In this document: positions 25,107 through 33,668 of the stretch, piece after piece | How the letters are laid out: the number at the start of each line of letters is the position of its first letter | Numbering within the stretch: the first letter of the stretch is position 1 | Source: G963675935 sp963803125 | GTDB taxonomy: Bacteria > Planctomycetota > Planctomycetia > Pirellulales > Thermoguttaceae | Assembly: GCA_963803125.1 (NCBI GenBank) | Contig: CAWDLR010000003.1 | Location: 868,001 to 932,000 of the forward strand | Direction of reading: 5' to 3' | Length of the DNA stretch: 64,000 nucleotides | Translations under genes and position numbers: made by a program | Notes under the pieces: model-generated | Databases searched by the model: none | What the model was told of the DNA's origin: nothing | The model's input: only the letters and a program-made list of their open reading frames with translations

Positions 25107-26807
25107 ATGCTCGGCGTGCCGCTGCTCAGAAAGAGACGGAAAGCGGCCAAGCGGCCCGTGCCGCACGCCGACCCTTCGTCTCGCCAAGCGGACTCGCCCC
25201 GCCGGGCTGCGATCGACTCCCCGCCCGCCGATTCCTCCTCCTTCACGCAGCCGGAAATTCCAGCGACGCTGATCCCCGAGAAACCGCGGCGATCCAGTCG
25301 CACCAGGTTGCTCGGGATGCAGGGGCTGGCGGCCATGATCGTCTGCATGTCGCAGGTGGCCGTGCAAGAGGCGCCGGCCTGGGGGCTGAGCATGGTCGTG
25401 CACATGGTCACCTTGGTGACGATGGCGATGGTCGCCGTCCCCGACAACGTGCCTTGCAAGGCGAAGCACATCATCGTCGCCCCGCCGGAAGAGCAACAGG
25501 TCGAGGAGGTCCAAGACTTCTGCGACCGGCAGCCGGCCACGCTCGACGAGACCGCCGAGGCCGAGGTCGTTACGCTCGACTCGCTCGATTCGGACGTCGG
25601 GCAAGAGGCCGCGGCCAATATCGGCGGCGACGACCTGCGCGCCGCCCCGCCGGCCGTCGACACGACGCCGCTGGGCCAAGACTCCTTGCCCCAGATCGAT
25701 CTCTTGACCGCGGTCCACGCCTATGCCAACGCCTATTCCGACCGCGGCATGTCGGGAAACGTGCAAGACCTGAAGAGAGAAGGGGGAAACGAGGCCAGTG
25801 AACGATGCGTCCTCAATGCGCTGAAGTGGCTGGCCAATCATCAGATGCCCGACGGCGGCTGGAGTTTCGATCTCGAGTTGTGCCCCTCCTGCCACGGTCA
25901 ATGCCGCGACTCGGGAAAAATGGCGGAGGCCCGCAACGCCGCCACCGGCCTGGCCCTGCTCCCCTTCCTTGGCAGCGGCCAGACGCACAAGGACAGCCAT
26001 CGGTACAAGAGCACGATCCGCAACGGACTGAAGTTCCTCGTGAACCGCATGAAGTTGGGCCCGCAAGGCGGCGCGCTCAACGAGCCGGGCGGCAACATGT
26101 ACTCGCATGGCATCGCCACGATCGCCATCTGCGAAGCCTACGCGATGACCAAAGACCGCAAGCTGTTGCTCCCCGCCAAGGCCGCGCTGGCCTTCGTCGC
26201 CTCGTCGCAAGACCCCAAGGGCGGCGGCTGGCGCTACCAGCCGCGGGAAAAAGGCGATACTTCCGTCCTCGGTTGGGAACTGATGGCGCTCAAAAGCGGC
26301 CTGATGGCCAACCTGGCGATTCCGCGCAACTTCAGTCACAAGGCGTCGTTGTTCCTCGATAGCGTGCAGAGCCCCGATGGCGCGCTGTACGGCTATCAGG
26401 CCCCCGACACCGGCAGCGACGCCACCGTCGCCATCGGCTTGCTCTCCCGCATGTATCTCGGCTGGAAACGGGACAACCCCTCCTTGCAGCGCGGCGTGCA
26501 TTGGCTGAGCAAGCGCGGCCCCTCCGCCGGCAACATGTACTACAACTACTACGCCACCCAGGTCATGCGGCACTGGGAAGGCGAGGAATGGAAGGTCTGG
26601 AACCAGCAGATGCGCGACCAGTTGATCCATTCCCAGGCCAAGCAGGGGCACGAAGAGGGGAGCTGGTTCACCGGCAGCGGCGACTCGGGCGCCGGCCCCG
26701 GCGGTCGCCTCTATTGCACCGCTATGGCCGCCATGATCCTCGAAGTCTATTACCGCTACATGCCGATCTACCGCCTGCAAAGCGTCGAGCAGGACTTCCC
26801 CGACTAA
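25107..26807 (+). CDS. Membrane-anchored alpha/alpha-toroid protein with Cys motif (paralogue A)
   Basis: About 566 residues from ATG 25107, with GGGGGG eight bases upstream. The N-terminus is basic and Pro-rich, then hydrophobic helices around residues 70-115. After an acidic linker, the C-terminal 350 residues form prenyltransferase/squalene-oxidase-type repeats: LKWLANHQMPDGGWSFDLEL, LAFVASSQDPKGGGWRYQP, SVQSPDGALYGYQ. A conserved cysteine cluster is CPSCHGQCRDSGK. No DxDD acid motif is seen, so cyclase chemistry is unlikely. Paralogue B lies 2 kb downstream with the matching motif CHGMCRNSG. Function unknown; an extracytoplasmic binding role is an inference. Confidence 0.85.
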   Translation: MLGVPLLRKRRKAAKRPVPHADPSSRQADSPRRAAIDSPPADSSSFTQPEIPATLIPEKPRRSSRTRLLGMQGLAAMIVCMSQVAVQEAPAWGLSMVVHMVTLVTMAMVAVPDNVPCKAKHIIVAPPEEQQVEEVQDFCDRQPATLDETAEAEVVTLDSLDSDVGQEAAANIGGDDLRAAPPAVDTTPLGQDSLPQIDLLTAVHAYANAYSDRGMSGNVQDLKREGGNEASERCVLNALKWLANHQMPDGGWSFDLELCPSCHGQCRDSGKMAEARNAATGLALLPFLGSGQTHKDSHRYKSTIRNGLKFLVNRMKLGPQGGALNEPGGNMYSHGIATIAICEAYAMTKDRKLLLPAKAALAFVASSQDPKGGGWRYQPREKGDTSVLGWELMALKSGLMANLAIPRNFSHKASLFLDSVQSPDGALYGYQAPDTGSDATVAIGLLSRMYLGWKRDNPSLQRGVHWLSKRGPSAGNMYYNYYATQVMRHWEGEEWKVWNQQMRDQLIHSQAKQGHEEGSWFTGSGDSGAGPGGRLYCTAMAAMILEVYYRYMPIYRLQSVEQDFPD

Positions 26808-26818
26808 AAAAGGACTGA

Positions 26819-26890
26819 AAAAGGGGTCAGAACGATTTTTCTTCATTCAGTTCGTTTCTGGAGCCATAAAATAGTTCTGACCCCTTTTCC
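26819..26890. repeat. RAYT-2-type inverted repeat pair (REPIN-like)
   Basis: AAGGGGTCAGAACGATTTTT and ATAGTTCTGACCCCTTTT face each other across about 33 bases, just after the paralogue-A stop. The same core brackets the RAYT at 28010. Confidence 0.85.
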
Positions 26891-26922
26891 GACCCCCGCC
26901 AACGAGGAGAAGGATTGCACCG

Positions 26923-27903
26923 ATGAAAACGCGACCATTAATGCTCGTATTATTCCTCTTGCCGGTTCCGCACTTCGCCTTTGCATCCGATGCAGGGGAA
27001 AGTCGATGGGCCACGGCGGCAGGACAGAAAGGAATCACGCGCCTGCAGCGCCGAACTTACGAGGATCTGGCCAAGCTCGAAGACTATGAGTATCGTGGGC
27101 TGCGAAGCGGAATCAGCCTGGCCTTCGCTCCGCACGCGACGAACACGCTCGCGCTTGCGCAACTTGGGCCTCGACGCCCTGCCATTCCTTGCCGAGGCGC
27201 TTGACGACCAGACCCAAACCAAGGTCATCACCCCTCGCGGCACTACCTTGCCAAACACAACGTCGGAGGGGTATAAGTTGACCACGTGGAAGGTGAACGA
27301 GTTGGTTGCCATGGTGATTCAGCAGATCGCGAGGCGCACGTTCGAACTCGGCGAATGGGGGGACAATGCTTCGTTGAGCGACATTAACGCGTACCCAAAC
27401 CGCATTCCCGAATTGCAGAAGCTGGTCGTCGAGTGGTATGAAGAGAACAGGGGGCGCACGCCGGAAGAGCGATATCTGGCCGACCTTCGGTCTGAAGTGT
27501 TCGGCACGCGCCTTGCCGCGGAGATGATGCTGGGGTGGCACAAGAGCGTGAAGGCGGTCACGCCGCTTATGCGGCGCGTGGAACGGATCCTGGGTTCAAG
27601 GCAGGATTCGGCGACGCAAAGCGAGTTGGCCGAGGTTAGTTTGGCCCTCGGGCGAATTGGCAATTCTGCCGCGTACCCAGCGGTAAGGAAGGCGTGCGAT
27701 CATCTCTCGCGAACGCTGCCGCGCCGCCCTGGTCGGGGGCTCTCCGCGACCTCTTCAGAGCTTATGAAGGCCTGGCGCTGCTCGGGCACAAGAAAGCGGC
27801 GTTGGCTGAATTAGAGGGTATTTACGAGAAGGAAAAGGCGAGAATGGAACCCCTATCGAGGAAGGAATTCAACCAGCGGTTGGCCGCGGCCGAGAGTTGG
27901 TAG
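26923..27903 (+). pseudogene. Exported helical-repeat protein, broken by two frameshifts
   Basis: The pieces join into one protein of about 325 residues. It has a signal peptide (MLVLFLLPVPHFAFASDAG), then ITRLQRRTYEDLAKLEDYEY, then after a shift near 27155 LGLDALPFLAEALDDQTQTK through SLALGRIGNSAAYPAVRKA, then after a second shift near 27720 DLFRAYEGLALLGHKKAALA to the stop at 27901. HEAT-like helical repeats are suggested by the spacing of the hydrophobics. I do not know its function. A G12 run and the RAYT-2 element begin 50 bases after the stop. Two breaks make true decay plausible, but the coding signal is otherwise well preserved. Confidence 0.65.
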
Positions 27904-27951
27904 CAGAGAAGACGGCGGCGATGATCTCCCCGGCTGGCTACTCTACACGCC

Positions 27952-28017
27952 GGGGGGGGGGGGAGGGGTCAGAACTATTTTCGGAACGAGGTCGGAAAAG
28001 GGGTCAGAACTATTTTT
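27952..28017. repeat. G12 tract and two direct RAYT-2 repeats
   Basis: G run 27952-27963, then GGGGTCAGAACTATTTT at 27965-27981 and again at 28000-28017. The second copy overlaps the RAYT-2 stop codon (AAATAG read on the minus strand). With the inverted copy at 28754-28770 it brackets the RAYT gene. Confidence 0.85.
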
Positions 28018-28708
28018 CATTCGACGCAGGCTTTCGCGGGCGGCCGCGGGGACGTATCGCTAAGTCGAGTTTGAGACGCTTCGCCAGCCGATCGACCCAG
28101 GAACGCTCGCCGTAGGGCAGCCCCGTTTCGCCGCTGCGGCGGATGGCTGCCAGTTCGTCGGCGTCCGGCGTCTTGTGGACGTAGGCAGACCATCGTTGCT
28201 GACGTGTGGCCGGGCGAATCCCGAACGCTTCGTAAGCCGGCGTCGTATCGAGCAGCAAATCGGCGCTGCCGTTGCCATGACACGCGAAACTGCTCCAACG
28301 GTACTCGCCCGCATGTTCCACCAACTTCGCCCGCAGCGGATTTGCTTCGATGTACCGCAGGACGGTCAGGAGGTGTTCGTCGTCCTGGATCACCGGGCTC
28401 TTGAAGCGCCCTTGCCAGACGTGCCCGCTGCTGCGGTGGAAGCGGTGGTAACGCTGCGTGTGCGACACCAGCAGGCTTTGCACGATCCGGCTAACCGAGC
28501 TTTCGCGCGGGCGGAGCAACAGATGGATGTGATTCCCCATCAAGCAGTAGCCGTACAACTCAAACGGCTTGCGCTGCTTGAGGTCGGCGATGGCGTTGAG
28601 AAACGCCACGTAGTCGCCTTCGTGGAGAAACACCGGCTGGCGGTTGTTGCCACGATTGATCACGTGGTAGACCAATCCGTCGTCAATCGGTCGCAATGGA
28701 CGAGGCAT
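28010..28708 (-). CDS. REP-associated tyrosine transposase (RAYT-2), IS200-like Y1 family
   Basis: 232 residues from ATG 28708 (MPRPLRPIDDG); a GTG two codons upstream is possible. The HUH motif is GNHIHLLLRP and the candidate catalytic tyrosine is in LRYIEANPLRAKLVE. Other family marks are YHVINRGNNR, HVWQGRFKS and EYRWSSF. The C-terminal extension RPRGRPRKPASNEK ends on a stop codon lying within the GGGGTCAGAACTATTTT repeat. The gene with its flanking repeats forms a unit of about 27965-28770. Confidence 0.94.
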   Translation of the reverse strand: MPRPLRPIDDGLVYHVINRGNNRQPVFLHEGDYVAFLNAIADLKQRKPFELYGYCLMGNHIHLLLRPRESSVSRIVQSLLVSHTQRYHRFHRSSGHVWQGRFKSPVIQDDEHLLTVLRYIEANPLRAKLVEHAGEYRWSSFACHGNGSADLLLDTTPAYEAFGIRPATRQQRWSAYVHKTPDADELAAIRRSGETGLPYGERSWVDRLAKRLKLDLAIRPRGRPRKPASNEK

Positions 28709-28753
28709 GGCCACAGATTACCCGCTTTTTTCTCCTTCCGCAAGGGTAAAACA

Positions 28754-28770
28754 GTTCTGACCCCTTTTTC
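28754..28770. repeat. RAYT-2 repeat, right-hand copy
   Basis: GTTCTGACCCCTTTTTC, inverted relative to the copies at 27965 and 28000, about 45 bases upstream of the RAYT-2 start. It delimits the 5' side of the RAYT unit. Confidence 0.8.
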
Positions 28771-28833
28771 TCTTTGCTTTCAACGGGGCCGGCGGCGGGC
28801 TATAATAGCTACTGGACTGGCAAGAGGCGTTTT

Positions 28834-30582
28834 GTGGCGCAATCACCCCCACTACCTCCGTCTCCTCCCGACGGCGGCAGGGCCTTCGCTCCCGCTCTGT
28901 CGAGCAATTTGCCCGCGGCTCAGGCGGGAGCGGACGAAACGAACGGCCTGGGCGAGCCCTCGCCGCCCAAGGCTGCCGCACCGCCCCCTTTGCCGCCGGA
29001 AAACGCCGCCAAACCCGCCTCCACGCCCGCCGCCAGTTGGTGGTCGGAGGACGGCGCCGTCCGCTCGTCGGCCTGGTTGGTGAGCTTCGTCGTCCATGCC
29101 ATTGTTCTCTTCCTGCTCGGTCTGATCACGCTTACCGCCCATTCCCAAGGCCGGTCGTTTGGCCTGCTCGCCTCGACCGGCAGTTCCAACGCCGGCGGCG
29201 GCGGCAGCGACTTGGCGGCGGGCGACATCGACCAACCGCCTTCGATCACCGCGCCCGATGTCCCCGCGGCCAATTCGCCGAAGGATGCGGCGATGGCGGT
29301 TGAACCGATCGATCTTCCCGCCGATGCCGTGAGAGTTCCCTTCCCGGCTGCCGAGCCCGCCAAGATCGATCTCGATCGGCCCGCGGTGGCCGGCGGCGGT
29401 GACGGCGGCGGCGGAACGGGCGGCGAAGGGAACGGCGCCCGCGGCAACAACGGCCACGCCGTCAAAGGCGAAGGCGGTCGGCCGATCGGTCGCGGAAAGG
29501 GGTCGCTGGCGCCCGGCGGCGGCTGGGAAGGCCGAAATCCCGCCGCCCGCGCCCGCCTGGCCGCCGGCGGCGGCGGCAGCCGCCAGAGCGAAGCCGCCGT
29601 CGAACGCGGCCTGCAATGGCTCGTCGCCCACCAGCGCGAAGACGGCAGTTGGTGCTTCGATCTCGAACGGACTCCCTGCCACGGCATGTGCCGCAACTCC
29701 GGCAGCGAGCCCAGCACCACCGCCGCCACCGGCTTGGCGCTGTTGCCCTTCCTCGGCGCCGGCTACACGCATCGCCAGGGCGAACACCAGGACGTGGTCA
29801 AAAAGGGCGTCTATTATCTGAAAACTCGCGCCAAGGTCACGCCGCATGGCATCGACCTGTGCGACGACGGCACGATGTACGCCCACGGAATCGCCACGCT
29901 CGCCTTGTGCGAAGCCTATGGAATGACCAAGGACGAGTCGCTCAAAGACCTTGCCCAGGGGGCGATCCGCTTTATCGTCTACGCCCAGGACCTCCGCGGC
30001 GGCGGTTGGCGTTATTTTCCCGGCATGCCCGGCGACACGACCGTCACCGGCTGGCAATTGATGTGCCTAAAGAGCGGGCAGATGGCCCATCTGGAAATCC
30101 CCTCGCCCACGATCAGCCGCGTCGAGCGGTTTCTCAACAGCGTGCAGTTCGACAAGAGCTCGCGCTACGGCTACCAGTGGCCACGGATGCGGGCGCCCAC
30201 GCAGGAAGCGACCACGGCCGTCGGCCTGCTCTGCCGCATGTACATGGGCTGGCATCGCGACCGGCCGGCGCTCTATCGCGGCGTGGCCCATCTGCACCGC
30301 TGGGGTCCCTCGCAGACGAACATGTACTACGATTTCTACGCCACCCAGGTCTTGCACCACTGGGAAGGGCCGGAATGGGAGGCTTGGAACAAGAAGATGC
30401 GCGACTATCTCGTCGCCACACAAGCCAGCGAGAGCCACGAGAACGGCAGTTGGTATTTCCCCGACCCGCTGGGCGATCGCGGCGGCCGGCTCTACAACAC
30501 CGCCATGGCCCTGATGATTCTCGAAGTCTATTACCGCCACATGCCGCTCTACGGCCAGCAAGCGGTTCACTCGCAATTCTGA
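28834..30582 (+). CDS. Membrane-anchored alpha/alpha-toroid protein with Cys motif (paralogue B)
   Basis: About 582 residues from GTG 28834, preceded by AAGAGG; a TATAAT box lies at 28801. A Pro/Ala-rich N-terminus is followed by a single membrane helix (WLVSFVVHAIVLFLLGLITL), a Gly-rich linker, then toroid repeats LQWLVAHQREDGSWCFDLER, FIVYAQDLRGGGWRYFPG and the cysteine motif CHGMCRNSG. It shares block after block with paralogue A, for example HGIATLALCEAYGMTKDE and NMYYDFYATQVLHHWEG. The layout (N-terminal anchor, flexible linker, periplasmic domain) is TonB-like. No DxDD acid. The stop overlaps the convergent fucosidase gene by 16 bases. Confidence 0.85.
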   Translation: MAQSPPLPPSPPDGGRAFAPALSSNLPAAQAGADETNGLGEPSPPKAAAPPPLPPENAAKPASTPAASWWSEDGAVRSSAWLVSFVVHAIVLFLLGLITLTAHSQGRSFGLLASTGSSNAGGGGSDLAAGDIDQPPSITAPDVPAANSPKDAAMAVEPIDLPADAVRVPFPAAEPAKIDLDRPAVAGGGDGGGGTGGEGNGARGNNGHAVKGEGGRPIGRGKGSLAPGGGWEGRNPAARARLAAGGGGSRQSEAAVERGLQWLVAHQREDGSWCFDLERTPCHGMCRNSGSEPSTTAATGLALLPFLGAGYTHRQGEHQDVVKKGVYYLKTRAKVTPHGIDLCDDGTMYAHGIATLALCEAYGMTKDESLKDLAQGAIRFIVYAQDLRGGGWRYFPGMPGDTTVTGWQLMCLKSGQMAHLEIPSPTISRVERFLNSVQFDKSSRYGYQWPRMRAPTQEATTAVGLLCRMYMGWHRDRPALYRGVAHLHRWGPSQTNMYYDFYATQVLHHWEGPEWEAWNKKMRDYLVATQASESHENGSWYFPDPLGDRGGRLYNTAMALMILEVYYRHMPLYGQQAVHSQF

Positions 30583-32507
30583 CGCATCTGCGTTCCCCGC
30601 TGTAGCCCGCCACCGCCCTGCCGCTGGCCAGCGAGCACCTGGAACTCCCAGATGGAAGGGCCGGGGAAGGCGACCATGTGGGAATTGCAGTCGTAGAGCG
30701 TGGCGGGAAGCTGCGGGGCGGTGGCCGCATCGAGAATCGCCAGCCGCACGTACCTGGCCTTGATCGGATCGAAAACTCCGCGGTAGTTTTCGCCAATCGT
30801 GCCGCCTTTCACCACCGGCGCCCACCGCCCCGCCCGCTTTACCTGCACCTCGAAGCGGCGAATCAGGTTCATGTCTTCCTTGATGACGACGCAATCGAAC
30901 GTCTTCTCCTCGCCCAGATCGACCTCCAGCCACGCCTGCTTGGTGGCGAAGTCGGTGGTCCAGCGGGTATAGCCGTCGTCGTCCACGGCGTTTTGCGGCG
31001 CGAACCAGGGGTTGTTGTTAAAGACGTTCGAGGCCCGCACCGCTTTGCCGCTGGCCAGCGAGCCCAATGCCATCCGTCCCGGCCGCGCCTTCGCCGCCGG
31101 GCCATCGAGTTTTATCGCGACGATCGTGTCGATCTGTTGGCGGTACTTGGGTGGCACCGCGATTTCGATCGAGCCGTCGGCCTTTTGCCGAACGTCGGCC
31201 GAGCCATCGGTCAGCAGCCGACTTGACAGCAGCTTGCGCTGGATCGGTGGCAGCGTAAGCCTGTCGGCCGGCCAACTGAGCACGTGGACGAAAACCGTAT
31301 CGCCGCGGTAGGTGCATACGCCGAAGGGCGTCGGGTAGTAGGGTCCGCCGCGGGTGTCGTAGATGCTCGCGCCGTAGCGCCTGAGCCATTTTCCGCAATC
31401 CCGCAGCAGTCCCTCGGCGCGGGGAACCATGCTGCCGTCCGGCCTAAGCGGCGGCGAGACCATGAGATTGCCGTCGCGGCCGACCACGGCGACCAACGTT
31501 TGCAACACCTCCTTGAGCGACTTCAGCTTCGCCTTCGACGAGTAGGACCACTGGCCGTTGAAATCTTGCAGCGGCATGCACGTTTCCCAAGGCCGATCGG
31601 TTTGCATGCGGCAGATCGTCTGTTCCGGCGTATCGAAATCGCCCGGAAACCCGCGGGCCATTGGCAGATTGGCGGTGCGATCTTCGCTCGGCTGCACCCA
31701 GCGATTCAGTGGAAACCCCTTCACGTCATAAGCGCCGCAGCGACAGTTGATCATGATCGCCGGCTGCAAGCGGCGAATCATGGAGAACAGATCCCGCGAA
31801 TCCCAGTTCGTGGCCAATCCGCCCAGACCGTCGAAGAAGATGACGTCGACCTGCCCGTAGTTCGCCAGCAGTTCGCGCACCCAACCGTGCATGGTCTTAA
31901 TGAACCGCCTCTGCGACTCCTCGCTGCGGATGAAATCGGGATGATGCCAGTCGGGCTGAGAGAAATAGACGCCGTGCTTCAGCCCGCAGGCGCGGCAGGC
32001 CGCGGCCCACTCGCGGGTAAGATCGCGGCCAGCGGGACATTGCGGGCTGGTGATCTTGTAGTCCGTAAGCTCGGTGTCCCACATGCAGAAACCGTCGTGG
32101 TGCTTGTTGCAGAACAGGGCGTACCTCATGCCGGCGTCCTTGAGCGTCCGGCAAATCCGCATCGCGTCGAAGTGTTCCGCCTTGAACTTGCGGAAGAGAT
32201 TGTCGTACTCTTGCTGCGGAACGCCGCCGGTGCCGGTCCATTCCAGCCCCCAGCGCCGCCCGCCGCGGGCCCAGCCGATCTCCTGCGCGGTGAAACTCGA
32301 CATGTTCCACTGCAGCAGCGCGCCGAACTTCCACCGCCGCCAGGCGTCGATGGCGTCCTGAGGGGCGTTGGAGTAGCGCGGGCCAGCATCGGCCTTCGCA
32401 TCAGGCTGTCTTACCCCCTGTTCCGCGGCCATGCCGCCCGGCGCCACGCCGATCGCCGGCAAACTCAGAGTTACCGCGGAGAGTAGAAGACAGCGTAATG
32501 GAATCAT
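30567..32507 (-). CDS. Alpha-L-fucosidase (GH29) with C-terminal F5/8-type carbohydrate-binding domain
   Basis: About 646 residues from ATG 32507, with a signal peptide (CLLLSAVTLSLPAIGVAPGG). The GH29 barrel shows WRRWKFGALLQWNMSSFT, FCNKHHDGFCMWDT and the nucleophile region VDVIFFDGLGG. From about residue 490 a discoidin-type domain follows (VDDDGYTRWTTDFATKQAWL, LEVDLGEEKTFDCVVI). It releases terminal alpha-L-fucose from glycans, probably in the periplasm or outside the cell. The neighbouring FGE-like, DUF1080 and propeller-like genes suggest use of complex, possibly sulfated, polysaccharide. Confidence 0.92.
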   Translation of the reverse strand: MIPLRCLLLSAVTLSLPAIGVAPGGMAAEQGVRQPDAKADAGPRYSNAPQDAIDAWRRWKFGALLQWNMSSFTAQEIGWARGGRRWGLEWTGTGGVPQQEYDNLFRKFKAEHFDAMRICRTLKDAGMRYALFCNKHHDGFCMWDTELTDYKITSPQCPAGRDLTREWAAACRACGLKHGVYFSQPDWHHPDFIRSEESQRRFIKTMHGWVRELLANYGQVDVIFFDGLGGLATNWDSRDLFSMIRRLQPAIMINCRCGAYDVKGFPLNRWVQPSEDRTANLPMARGFPGDFDTPEQTICRMQTDRPWETCMPLQDFNGQWSYSSKAKLKSLKEVLQTLVAVVGRDGNLMVSPPLRPDGSMVPRAEGLLRDCGKWLRRYGASIYDTRGGPYYPTPFGVCTYRGDTVFVHVLSWPADRLTLPPIQRKLLSSRLLTDGSADVRQKADGSIEIAVPPKYRQQIDTIVAIKLDGPAAKARPGRMALGSLASGKAVRASNVFNNNPWFAPQNAVDDDGYTRWTTDFATKQAWLEVDLGEEKTFDCVVIKEDMNLIRRFEVQVKRAGRWAPVVKGGTIGENYRGVFDPIKARYVRLAILDAATAPQLPATLYDCNSHMVAFPGPSIWEFQVLAGQRQGGGGLQRGTQMRQNCE

Positions 32508-32723
32508 AGCGGTTCTCGACAGTTGCAAAGGTCGGTGTTCGATCGCCGCTACCGCTGGTTTGCTTGCTGTGAACTCGCGCCATTATACATCCGACCCACC
32601 GCGGGTAAACGTGCCCGGGCGTTGCCGCAAAGCCATTGACACCCGCTCGGCAGCGGCTATTATCGGGTCTGACCGAATCCGTTTTCCAGTAGCGCCCGCC
32701 TCGGATCGCTTTGCGAGCCTATC

Positions 32724-33572
32724 ATGCGATTGAACTGTCCACGCGGCGTGCTCATGCTGCTGGGAATCGCCCTGCTTACGACAATTCGCGGTTTCGGCCA
32801 ACCCGCGAGAAAGCAGGAGTCGCCTCGGGCCGACCTTGGCAGGGGCGTTGCAAAACGATCGGAAGACAAGAAGGAGATCAGCTTCGATCTGGGCCGCGGC
32901 ATCAAAGTGAATTTCGTGCTGATCCGCCCGGGATCGTTCATGATGGGCGACGAAAACGGCGACGACGACGAAAAACCGGTCCACAAGGTCACGATCAGCA
33001 AGCCTTTCTACCTGGGCAAGTTCGAGGTGACCCAGCAGCAATGGCAAGCCGTGATGGGCTCCAATCCGAGCCACTTCCGCGGGGCGAAGAACCCCGTCGA
33101 TCGCGTCAGTTGGGAGGCTTGCCAGGCGTTTATCAAAAGGCTCAACGAGAAGTTCCCTCACGCGCACGTCAAGTTCGGCCTGCCCACCGAGGCAGAATGG
33201 GAATACGCCTGCCGCGCAGGCTCGACTTCGCGCTACAGCTTCGGCGATCGCGAAAAGAAGTTGGCCGAATACGGCTGGTTCGCCGACAACGCCGGCGGCA
33301 CGACGCATCCCGTCGGCCAGAAGAAGCCCAACGCCTGGGGATTGTACGACATGCACGGCAACGTCTGGGAGTGGTGTGCCGATTGGTACGACGGCGGCTA
33401 CTACAGCAGGTCACCTCCGACCGACCCGACGGGACCAACCGCAGTCACCTCGCGCGTGCTCCGCGGCGGCTCGTGGAGCGATCCCGCCGCCTACTGCCGC
33501 TCGTCATGCCGCTACTGCCTGCCGCCGTGGTTCTGCGTCTACTGCTACGGCGTGCGCGTCATGTGCCGGTGA
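32724..33572 (+). CDS. Formylglycine-generating-enzyme-family (SUMF1/FGE-sulfatase domain) protein, exported
   Basis: 282 residues. A hydrophobic N-terminus (GVLMLLGIALLTTIRGF) points to export. The FGE-sulfatase domain runs from about residue 60 to the end: IRPGSFMMGDENGDDDE, FYLGKFEVTQQQWQAVMG, LPTEAEWEYACRAGSTSRYS, GLYDMHGNVWEWCADWY, RVLRGGSWSDP. Many paralogues in planctomycetes do not modify sulfatases. The cysteine-rich C-terminus (YCRSSCRYCLPPWFCVYCYG) departs from the usual ending. Activity on sulfatases is therefore uncertain. Confidence 0.92.
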   Translation: MRLNCPRGVLMLLGIALLTTIRGFGQPARKQESPRADLGRGVAKRSEDKKEISFDLGRGIKVNFVLIRPGSFMMGDENGDDDEKPVHKVTISKPFYLGKFEVTQQQWQAVMGSNPSHFRGAKNPVDRVSWEACQAFIKRLNEKFPHAHVKFGLPTEAEWEYACRAGSTSRYSFGDREKKLAEYGWFADNAGGTTHPVGQKKPNAWGLYDMHGNVWEWCADWYDGGYYSRSPPTDPTGPTAVTSRVLRGGSWSDPAAYCRSSCRYCLPPWFCVYCYGVRVMCR

Positions 33573-33585
33573 CAACGCCGGTATT

Positions 33586-33637
33586 GTCGCCTTTTGCTCC
33601 GCGAAAGCAGCGCGACTTTCGCGGAGCGAAAGGCGAC
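33586..33637. repeat. Palindrome GTCGCCTTTTGCTCCGCGAA family
   Basis: Two 22-base arms, 33586-33607 and 33616-33637, inverted with one mismatch around an 8-base loop. It lies between two convergent genes and may act as a bidirectional terminator. Confidence 0.8.
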
Positions 33638-33668
33638 TTTACGGGCCTGTGAACGCTTACGTCCGCGA

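Noticed and set aside
28801..28806. TATAAT as the promoter of toroid paralogue B
   Set aside because: The only -35-like hexamer (TTGCTT, 28774) is 21 bases away, too far for a standard promoter. It is mentioned with the gene but not listed as a promoter.
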